Source of the DNA: an uncultured Bacilli bacterium
Lineage (GTDB): Bacteria > Bacillota_I > Bacilli_A > RF39 > UBA660
Reading direction: 5' to 3'
NCBI GenBank assembly: GCA_949280095.1
Contig: CASDHD010000072.1
Location: 1 to 5,675, forward strand
Length of the DNA stretch: 5,675 bases
Position numbers and translations under genes: made by a program
Shown here: positions 1 through 5,055 of the stretch, piece by piece
Numbering within the stretch: position 1 is the first letter of the stretch
How the letters are laid out: each line of letters opens with the position of its first letter
The notes under the pieces: generated by a model
What the model saw: the letters and a program-made list of their open reading frames with translations, nothing else
What the model was told of the DNA's origin: nothing
Database searches by the model: none

Positions 1-62
1 ACAAAATCATAGATTTTATTGAGCAAATTTTTGAAAAATACGGAAACTCAAATTTGCTTTAA
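1..62 (+). CDS. 3' end of an unidentified upstream gene (partial)
   Basis: One frame is open from the window edge and stops at TAA (60-62). The complete codons start at base 3 and read KIIDFIEQIFEKYGNSNLL, a plausible amphipathic, charged C-terminal helix. The other two forward frames hit stops within the first 21 bases. The stretch is too short to identify; it could be another Tad gene (for example the missing prepilin peptidase) or something unrelated. The flp promoter starts two bases after its stop codon, so the upstream gene sits directly against the pilus operon. Confidence is moderate because only 19 residues can be seen. Confidence 0.45.
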   Translation, partial: KIIDFIEQIFEKYGNSNLL

Positions 63-63
63 A

Positions 64-92
64 TTGACTTTCCCTATAATTTAGTTTATATT
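64..92 (+). promoter_or_regulatory. sigma-70 type promoter of flp
   Basis: A -35 box TTGACT (64-69) is followed after a 17-base spacer by a -10 box TATATT (87-92). Each box matches the consensus at five of six positions. Transcription would start near 99-100, leaving a leader of only about 15 bases before the flp ATG. An alternative -10 with perfect sequence, TATAAT (75-80), lies inside the spacer, but its best -35 (TTGCTT, 54-59) is only 15 bases away, so it is the weaker candidate or a second start. Confidence 0.65.
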
Positions 93-104
93 TAATATAA
101 CAGT

Positions 105-110
105 AGGTGG
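105..110 (+). promoter_or_regulatory. ribosome binding site of flp
   Basis: AGGTGG lies four bases before the ATG. The spacing looks short, but AGGTG pairs with the downstream half of the usual AGGAGGTGA complement, so the effective position is normal. The sigma-factor gene at the other end of the window has the same hexamer with the same spacing, which supports both starts. Confidence 0.7.
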
Positions 111-114
111 TTAT

Positions 115-321
115 ATGTTAAGAGTAAATCATAAAGGCCAAGCACTAGTAGAATACATACTTATTGTTGCTATCATTAGTGTAATAACCATTGCGATTGT
201 AAGTTACTTTGGGGGGTATTTAAAAGACTCCATGACGAAAACCTCTTGTTCTTTAGTTAATCAAGAGTATGTACCTGGTGATAAACCTGGTGAAGGTTCT
301 TGCCAAGATAAAACAGAATAA
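115..321 (+). CDS. flp: Flp/Fap-type major pilin precursor
   Basis: This 68-residue protein is the likely structural subunit of the Tad pilus. A short basic leader (MLRVNHKG) is followed by QALVEYILIVAIISV, the hallmark of Flp prepilins. Cleavage is expected after Gly8, giving a mature 60-residue pilin with Glu at mature position 5 and Tyr at 6, as the family requires. The hydrophobic helix runs from about residue 10 to 35 and would anchor the pilin in the membrane and pack the fibre core. After the helix comes a polar tail of about 30 residues, rich in Gly, Pro and charged residues, with two cysteines (Cys45, Cys63) that could close a surface loop. The gene is first in the operon, with its own promoter and a good Shine-Dalgarno site. 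A run of six G (211-216) encodes Gly33-Gly34. The family assignment is secure; the pilus being extracellular is inferred from the family. Confidence 0.93.
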   Translation: MLRVNHKGQALVEYILIVAIISVITIAIVSYFGGYLKDSMTKTSCSLVNQEYVPGDKPGEGSCQDKTE

Positions 322-327
322 GAAACT

Positions 328-357
328 TTGTCGTTTTCTATAATCTTATGCTATAAT
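328..357 (+). promoter_or_regulatory. probable internal promoter before tadE
   Basis: A perfect -10 TATAAT (352-357) has an upstream TG (349-350) in extended -10 position. A weak -35 TTGTCG (328-333) lies 18 bases away. Transcription would start near 364, a few bases before the tadE Shine-Dalgarno site. A second CTATAAT (338-344) lies 13 bases upstream but has no usable -35. I see no terminator hairpin between flp and tadE, so the downstream genes could be read both from the flp promoter and from here. Confidence 0.5.
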
Positions 358-367
358 ATTGATAATC

Positions 368-374
368 GAAGAGG
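368..374 (+). promoter_or_regulatory. ribosome binding site that decides the tadE start
   Basis: GAAGAGG is the only purine-rich site before the gene. It lies 4 bases before a TTG codon (379) and 10 before a GTG codon (385) in the same frame. I prefer GTG: the spacing is workable, GTG is a commoner start than TTG, and it places the cleavage glycine at residue 8, exactly as in Flp. Confidence 0.5.
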
Positions 375-384
375 ATGATTGTGT

Positions 385-738
385 GTGATACGAAAAAAGA
401 AAGAAGGGCAGGCTCTTATTGAATTTGTCATTATCTTGCCTGTTTTAATTTTTATGATTTTTGCTGTTATTGATTTTGGCAAAGTTCTTTATACCAAAAA
501 CAATTTAGAAAACAAAATGGAAGATGTTATTACTCTACATGAAAGTGGTATGGATTTAAACGCTATTCAAAATGATTTAAAACTAGAAAAAGAAAAAATC
601 GAATTGCAATCTTTCGTTGAAGACGAATACTTAAATTTCACTTTAGAAAAAAAAGTAGAAATCATTACACCCGGCCTCAATTTAATATTGGGTAGTCCTC
701 ATCATGCGGTAGTTAAAAGAGTGGTGTTAAATGAATAA
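385..738 (+). CDS. tadE: TadE-like minor pilin (pseudopilin)
   Basis: With the GTG start the protein has 117 residues; a TTG start at 379 would add two. A basic leader (MIRKKKEG) precedes QALIEFVIILPVLIFMIFAV and then IDFGKVLYTKNNLEN. This is the TadE pattern: Gly-Gln prepilin cleavage site after residue 8, Glu at mature position 5, a Leu-Pro inside the hydrophobic helix (about residues 10-32), and a following D/E-F-G segment. The rest is a short, mostly helical, charged domain with some beta-like stretches near the end. TadE pseudopilins are processed by the prepilin peptidase and are needed for pilus assembly in known Tad systems. The gene lies between flp and a second TadE/G-like gene, whose start it overlaps by 8 bases, so the two are probably translated in a coupled way. 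Family is confident; the exact start is not. Confidence 0.85.
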   Translation: MIRKKKEGQALIEFVIILPVLIFMIFAVIDFGKVLYTKNNLENKMEDVITLHESGMDLNAIQNDLKLEKEKIELQSFVEDEYLNFTLEKKVEIITPGLNLILGSPHHAVVKRVVLNE

Positions 739-1111
739 AAAAGGTCAAACACTCATTCTATTTGTCATCTTACTGCCCATATTTCTTTTACTCATGGCTT
801 TTGTAGTCGATACAGGCATTGTCCTTAAAGAAAATACAAAATGTAAAAGTATGATGAAAACAGTACTAAAAACAACCTATGAAAATCGATTTGATACCCA
901 TTACCAAGAGCAAGTAGAAAAAATAATGAAAAAAAATACTATTCCTATAGAAAATTTAAAAATAAAAGTAGACCAAGATATTATCTATTTAGAAAATGAG
1001 TATGAAAAAGAAAGCATTTTTGGTAGTATCATTGGAATCAAAGAATATAAAATAAAAGTTTCTATAAAAGGAAAAATCGAAAACGAAACACTAAAAATTA
1101 TAAAAGAATAG
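731..1111 (+). CDS. TadE/G-like minor pilin (second pseudopilin)
   Basis: A 126-residue protein that starts MNKKGQTLILFVILLPIFLL and continues AFVVDTGIVL. The Gly5-Gln6 prepilin-like site, the Leu-Pro in the hydrophobic helix (about residues 8-31) and the V-D-x-G after it resemble the TadE/TadG/TadF class. Mature position 5 is Leu instead of Glu, as is common in TadG-type members and unlike Flp and TadE upstream. The remainder (33-126) is lysine- and glutamate-rich, with a helical part followed by strand-like segments ending in a lysine-rich tail. It is much shorter than typical TadG, which carries a large C-terminal domain, so TadF-like is equally possible and I give no symbol. The ATG lies 8 bases inside the preceding gene and its Shine-Dalgarno site is weak (GTGGTG), which suggests translational coupling. 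Confidence 0.75.
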   Translation: MNKKGQTLILFVILLPIFLLLMAFVVDTGIVLKENTKCKSMMKTVLKTTYENRFDTHYQEQVEKIMKKNTIPIENLKIKVDQDIIYLENEYEKESIFGSIIGIKEYKIKVSIKGKIENETLKIIKE

Positions 1112-1122
1112 AGGGAAACGTT

Positions 1123-1914
1123 ATGTCCAGAACAAAAGGAAAATCTATATGTATATTCTCAAGCAAAGGTGGTGTCGGAAAGACTATTACAGCAATTAAC
1201 CTAGCTGGAATCTACGAACATTTAGAAAAAAGAGTCTTACTGGTTGATTTAGATTTATCAAGTGGTGGTATCACGATGGCTTTAAATACCCCTTTTGAAA
1301 AAACAATTTATAACTTTGTCGATGACTTTAACAATAATCGTTACAAAAATTTTGCAGATTACATCACTAAATATGATGATTTTATTGACATTTTACCAAG
1401 TCCAAAAGACCCACGACAAATTAACAAAATTGATTCCAAATACATTGACATTCTAATCGATAAAGCTGAATCAAATTACGACGTTGTTCTCATTGATACG
1501 AATCATATATTAGATGAAATTAACATACTTACTTTAGACAAAGTGGACGACATTTTATTTGTTTTAGCAAACGATCCTCTAAGTTTAAAAAACATGAAAT
1601 CCTTAATTAGTATTTTCAAAGACTCTCATGTGACGAATTATAAAATTTTACTCAATAACAGTTGCAATCCGTATAAAGATTATTTTTCCTTATTTGATAT
1701 CAAAAATATTATTAAAGCTAATGTCGATTATACCTTAACTTCTAGTTTCTTTATTAAAAATATTGATAGTTATATTATGAATGGGGAAATTATAACATTG
1801 CAAAATAAAATGCCAACAACTTTCAATAAAGATTATGAAACATTAATGTCTATTGCCTTAGATATGTTAGGTCATAACGAAATAGAAAAGATGGAAGAAG
1901 GTGAAGTAGAATGA
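1123..1914 (+). CDS. tadZ: MinD/ParA-family ATPase of the Tad system (TadZ/CpaE-like)
   Basis: A 263-residue P-loop ATPase. It has the deviant Walker A motif KGGVGKT at residues 15-21, with the signature lysine Lys15 and catalytic Lys20. The switch segment VDLDLSSGG follows at 41-49 (Asp42, Asp44), and a Walker B strand DVVLIDT lies at 120-126. This is the MinD/ParA/CpaE fold. In Tad loci such proteins (TadZ, CpaE) localise the pilus machine, often at a pole. The protein lacks the N-terminal receiver-like domain of many proteobacterial TadZ/CpaE proteins and starts almost directly with the ATPase strand. The acidic C-terminus (about 252-263) overlaps the start of the cpaF gene. A good site, GAGGG (1111-1115), lies 7 bases before the ATG. 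The gene ends in TGA, which shows TGA is a stop in this organism. Family is clear; the localisation role is inferred from context. Confidence 0.87.
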   Translation: MSRTKGKSICIFSSKGGVGKTITAINLAGIYEHLEKRVLLVDLDLSSGGITMALNTPFEKTIYNFVDDFNNNRYKNFADYITKYDDFIDILPSPKDPRQINKIDSKYIDILIDKAESNYDVVLIDTNHILDEINILTLDKVDDILFVLANDPLSLKNMKSLISIFKDSHVTNYKILLNNSCNPYKDYFSLFDIKNIIKANVDYTLTSSFFIKNIDSYIMNGEIITLQNKMPTTFNKDYETLMSIALDMLGHNEIEKMEEGEVE

Positions 1915-3245
1915 ATAAAACGAGCCTAATAGATGCTTTTAACATAGAAAGAAAAAGTGCGAAAATTGCATCCATTACCGATTATGAAGTCTTCCAAGAT
2001 AAAAAACTTCTTGATGAATTACGTACAACAATTGTTGAAAATTTAATCGATAAAGAAATCCCAGAAGACAAAGTTTTAAATGAATTTATTGATGAAGAGA
2101 TTAACAATGTCATAGAAGGATATGATTTATCCAATTTGGAAAGAAGTCATTTATACAATTTAATCGATAATGAAATCAATGGTTATGGACCTTTAACAGA
2201 AGTTTTAGAAGATAAAAACATTACCGAAATTATGGTTAATAGTCCTAATGAAATTTACATAGAAATTGATGGCCAACTTATCAAAGACGATAGCGTTTCC
2301 TTTATTAATGATGACCATATTGTAAGAACTATTGAACGTTTAATTGAACCTCTTGGAAGAACGATAGATGCTGCAAACCCAATGGTAGACTCTAGACTTT
2401 TAGATGGGTCTCGTATTAACGCCGTCATTCCACCACTTTCAACGCGTGGGCCTATCATCACCATTCGTAAATTTAAAGAAACAATGACGAGCATTGAAGA
2501 CTTAATTCGTATTGGGTCTCTGACACCATATATGGCTAGATTTTTAGATGCCGCTGTAAAAGGAAAATTAAACATCATTGTTTGTGGTGGAACAGGTAGT
2601 GGAAAAACAACTCTTTTAAATATTTTAAGCAATTTTATTAGTCCCCACGAAAGAATTATTACCATTGAAGATGCCGCCGAATTGCATTTAAGAGGAGAGC
2701 ATGTTATTTCTTTAGAAACAAGAGTCACCAATTATGATAATGATGGTGAGATTACCATACGTGATTTAGTTCGTAATTCCCTTAGAATGCGACCTGATAG
2801 AATTTTAGTTGGGGAAGTTCGTGGAAAAGAGGCATTCGATATGTTACAAGCTATGAACACGGGCCATGATGGATCACTAACAACACTACATGCTAATGGT
2901 GCTGCAGATGCTTTAAATCGACTAGAAACGATGGTTTTGATGAGTGGACTTGATATCCCTATTAAAGCTATTCGTGAGTATATTACAAGTGCTATCGATT
3001 TAGTTGTCAATATTGAAAGAATGAATGATGGAAAACGAAAAGTCACTTCTATCTGTGAGTTAGATGGTTTTGAAGATGATCGTATCAAATTAAAAGAAAT
3101 ATTTAAATTTACCCAAAAAGGATTAACAGAAAATGGAGAAGTAGATGGAGAATTTATTCTTTACAAAACTGCTCCAAAAGTCTACAAAAAAATTGTTGCA
3201 CATGGTATTGATACCATTGATGATTTATTTACAACAAAAAAATAA
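1911..3245 (+). CDS. cpaF: Tad pilus secretion ATPase TadA/CpaF (type II/IV secretion family)
   Basis: A 444-residue hexameric-type ATPase that powers pilus assembly at the cytoplasmic face. An N-terminal helical region (about 1-95) precedes the domain with ITEIMVNSPNEIYIE (104-118). The core has Walker A GGTGSGKT at 226-233, an Asp-box with IEDAAELHL at 252-260, Walker B with RPDRILVGEVRG at 294-305 (Glu302 as likely catalytic base), and a His-box with TGHDGSLTTLHANG at 317-330 (His319, His327). All expected catalytic motifs are intact and the length is normal for CpaF. The ATG overlaps the tadZ TGA as ATGA, and AAGGTGA (1898-1904) lies 6 bases upstream, so translation is coupled to tadZ. 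Partners are expected to be TadB and TadC just downstream. The symbol cpaF avoids confusion with the tRNA deaminase also called tadA. Very secure. Confidence 0.96.
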   Translation: MNKTSLIDAFNIERKSAKIASITDYEVFQDKKLLDELRTTIVENLIDKEIPEDKVLNEFIDEEINNVIEGYDLSNLERSHLYNLIDNEINGYGPLTEVLEDKNITEIMVNSPNEIYIEIDGQLIKDDSVSFINDDHIVRTIERLIEPLGRTIDAANPMVDSRLLDGSRINAVIPPLSTRGPIITIRKFKETMTSIEDLIRIGSLTPYMARFLDAAVKGKLNIIVCGGTGSGKTTLLNILSNFISPHERIITIEDAAELHLRGEHVISLETRVTNYDNDGEITIRDLVRNSLRMRPDRILVGEVRGKEAFDMLQAMNTGHDGSLTTLHANGAADALNRLETMVLMSGLDIPIKAIREYITSAIDLVVNIERMNDGKRKVTSICELDGFEDDRIKLKEIFKFTQKGLTENGEVDGEFILYKTAPKVYKKIVAHGIDTIDDLFTTKK

Positions 3246-3265
3246 AAAAGAAGGGAGGAATCCAA

Positions 3266-4273
3266 ATGTCGACAATTTCTATTTATTCACTCTTGTTTTT
3301 AGGGGCATTTCTCATTAGTATTGTTTTATTTATTATTGTCATTGTAAATGAACTACACAGTGCAAAACTTTTAAAGCGTTTCGATGACTTCACCTTAAAA
3401 TACAACGACGAACATGAAGTTTCCTTTTTCGATCAGTTTTCTTATTATCTAGAAAAATGGATAAAAAAAATTGCCAAGATACTAAAAAAATCAAAAGTAT
3501 GCAATGATTATGCTAAAAGCTACGATAAATATATTGAATACGATGAAAAAGAAAAAAAAGAAAGTATCGATTATATAACCATTAAATTTTTAATAGGAAT
3601 TGCTTTTGTTCTACTAAATCTATTCACAATGATGTTAAAAGTAAATAAGTTAAATCCTATAAGTTGTCTTTTTACTTTTCTATTAGGTTTCTTCCTTCCA
3701 GATATTGCTTTAAAAATAGAGTTTCAAAAGAAACGAAAAGAAATTGAAAGTGGGTTATTGAAAGCCATCATTATAATGAATAACAGCTTTAAATCAGGAA
3801 AAAATATTATGCAAGCCATTAGTACTGTCAAAAGTGAGTTAGATGGCCCTATTGCAGATGAATTCAAAAAGATTTATTTAGACATTACATACGGTTTAAG
3901 TTTAGAAGTTGTTTTCAATCGTTTTTATGAAAGAGTAAAACTAGAAGATGCCAAATACATTGCGTCTTCTCTTACACTTTTAAATAAAACTGGAGGAAAT
4001 ATTGTGCATGTTTTTGCAACTATCGAAAAATCTTTCTTTAATAAAAAAAGAATGGTAGATGAATTAAATAGCCTAACAGCTTCTAGTCAATTTGTTTTTC
4101 GCGTTTTAACTATTTTACCCATTGTTTTTACTTTGGTAATTTTGATTTTAAATCCCACATATTTTATGCCTTTATTTCAAAGTGCATTTGGTTTCTTTTT
4201 TCTCTTTTTAATTTTATGTTTATATATATTCTATATATTAACCATTAAGAAAGTAATGAAGGTGAAGATGTAA
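3266..4273 (+). CDS. tadB: Tad inner-membrane platform protein TadB
   Basis: A 335-residue membrane protein of the T2SSF/GspF superfamily. A first transmembrane segment (about 4-28) is followed by a long cytoplasmic stretch rich in Lys, Tyr and Glu (29-104). Two membrane segments (about 106-125 and 131-148) come next, then the helical T2SSF domain (about 160-275) with KTGGNIVHVF at 241-250, close to the usual TGGN motif. Two final membrane segments lie at about 276-296 and 306-327. With TadC it forms the platform on which the CpaF ATPase works. A strong Shine-Dalgarno site GGGAGGA (3253-3259) lies 6 bases before the ATG. This is the only gap of note (20 bases) from tadZ onward within the operon, so tadB may be translated independently. 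TadB is distinguished from TadC by its greater length and its position directly after cpaF. Confidence 0.92.
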   Translation: MSTISIYSLLFLGAFLISIVLFIIVIVNELHSAKLLKRFDDFTLKYNDEHEVSFFDQFSYYLEKWIKKIAKILKKSKVCNDYAKSYDKYIEYDEKEKKESIDYITIKFLIGIAFVLLNLFTMMLKVNKLNPISCLFTFLLGFFLPDIALKIEFQKKRKEIESGLLKAIIIMNNSFKSGKNIMQAISTVKSELDGPIADEFKKIYLDITYGLSLEVVFNRFYERVKLEDAKYIASSLTLLNKTGGNIVHVFATIEKSFFNKKRMVDELNSLTASSQFVFRVLTILPIVFTLVILILNPTYFMPLFQSAFGFFFLFLILCLYIFYILTIKKVMKVKM

Positions 4274-4977
4274 TGGACAAACAAAAACGTATTGCATATA
4301 AATTATATCGTGAAAAAACAATCAACCGTATTCAAAAAAAGGTTCTTCTTTTAGGTTTAGATAATCAAATTAATCCTTACATCTTTTTAAATACGCGATT
4401 TCTAATTGCTATCTTTATCTTTCTTGTTTCATTATTTGCATTTAAATACGGATATATCATAGCTCCAATAATCAGTGTTCTATTTTATATTTTATTTGAA
4501 ATAATGATTTTGGATTTAAAAATAAAAAGAAGAGCAAAAAAATTAGAAGACGAAGCCATTTTCTTTTTTGAAATACTAGGGCTTACTTTAGAATCTAATA
4601 AGCATTTAAAAGGTGCATTAGAGTTAACAACTAGAAACATTGATAGTGAGTTATCAAGCGAGTTTAAAAAATCTTTAGAAGAAATAAAACTTGGAAAAAG
4701 TTTTACCGAATGTTTGATTTCTATGAAAGACCGTATTCCAAGCGACTCCATTAATAGTATTATTCTAAATTTGACAGAATCGAGTATTTTTGGAAATAAC
4801 ATTACAGAAACACTCAACAATCAATTGGATTATTTACGCGATAAAAAATTATTAAGTGTTAAAGCAGAAATCAATAAGTTACCTACGAAAATTAGTGTGA
4901 TATCCGTTTTATTTTTTGTTCCTTTGATGCTGCTTATCATTCTAGCACCTGTTTTATTAGAGTTTTTACTAAACTAA
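4273..4977 (+). CDS. tadC: Tad inner-membrane platform protein TadC
   Basis: A 234-residue membrane protein, the partner of TadB. Two membrane segments (about 40-58 and 61-81) precede a cytoplasmic T2SSF-type helical domain (about 90-200) with the segment ESSIFGNNITETLNNQ at 169-184, matching the familiar FG-x-x-(hydrophobic)-x-E-x-L pattern of this family. A last hydrophobic stretch (about 206-232) begins KLPTKISVISVLFFVPLMLL, typical of TadC C-termini. It is somewhat shorter than many TadC proteins (commonly near 300 residues), mainly at the N-terminus. The start codon overlaps the tadB stop as TAATG, with AAGGTGA (4259-4265) 7 bases upstream, almost the same arrangement as at cpaF, so translation is coupled. 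It is the last gene of the operon, and the terminator stem begins inside its stop codon. Confidence 0.9.
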   Translation: MDKQKRIAYKLYREKTINRIQKKVLLLGLDNQINPYIFLNTRFLIAIFIFLVSLFAFKYGYIIAPIISVLFYILFEIMILDLKIKRRAKKLEDEAIFFFEILGLTLESNKHLKGALELTTRNIDSELSSEFKKSLEEIKLGKSFTECLISMKDRIPSDSINSIILNLTESSIFGNNITETLNNQLDYLRDKKLLSVKAEINKLPTKISVISVLFFVPLMLLIILAPVLLEFLLN

Positions 4978-4996
4978 CACCATGCGGTGTTTTTTT
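4976..4996 (+). terminator. intrinsic terminator of the Tad operon
   Basis: The arms AACACC (4976-4981) and GGTGTT (4986-4991) pair perfectly around a four-base loop ATGC, and the T-run continues to 4996. The stem starts at the second base of the tadC stop codon, so there is no 3' untranslated spacer. It isolates the pilus operon from the sigma-factor gene. Confidence 0.85.
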
Positions 4997-5008
4997 GGGC
5001 AATTTTTC

Positions 5009-5037
5009 TTGCTAAAATAAAATGCTTTTTCTATAAT
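5009..5037 (+). promoter_or_regulatory. promoter of the sigma-factor gene
   Basis: A -35 box TTGCTA (5009-5014, four of six consensus positions) is followed after exactly 17 bases by a perfect -10 TATAAT (5032-5037). Transcription would begin near 5044, giving a leader of about 12 bases that consists of little more than the ribosome binding site. The promoter sits directly after the Tad terminator, so the next gene is a separate transcription unit. Confidence 0.7.
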
Positions 5038-5045
5038 AGAAATAC

Positions 5046-5051
5046 AGGTGG
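5046..5051 (+). promoter_or_regulatory. ribosome binding site of the sigma-factor gene
   Basis: AGGTGG lies four bases before the ATG at 5056, identical in sequence and spacing to the flp site. It fixes the start of a gene whose N-terminal part is not otherwise recognisable. Confidence 0.7.
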
Positions 5052-5055
5052 TACC

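Noticed and set aside
1123..1914. Possibility that the MinD-like gene is a plasmid or chromosome ParA
   Set aside because: There is no ParB gene or parS-like repeat nearby, and the gene overlaps cpaF in a Tad operon, so TadZ/CpaE is far more likely.
2255..2731. Open frame of 158 codons on the - strand
   Set aside because: It lies entirely within cpaF, whose catalytic motifs are intact in the + frame. Its translation is Ser/Ile/Val-rich in the way expected of antisense reading, with no recognisable domain.
2732..3088. Open frame of 118 codons on the - strand
   Set aside because: Antisense to the Walker B and His-box part of cpaF; no family resemblance and no ribosome binding site evidence.
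3463..3559. Runs of eight A in tadB (3463-3470, 3552-3559), with similar runs in both pseudopilin genes (647-654, 929-936), as possible slippage sites
   Set aside because: Lysine-rich codons in an AT-rich genome produce such runs routinely, the frames are intact, and no alternative product of interest follows.
4485..4820. Open frame of 111 codons on the - strand
   Set aside because: Antisense to tadC, whose + frame shows clear TadC features; low-complexity Ser/Lys/Ile composition.
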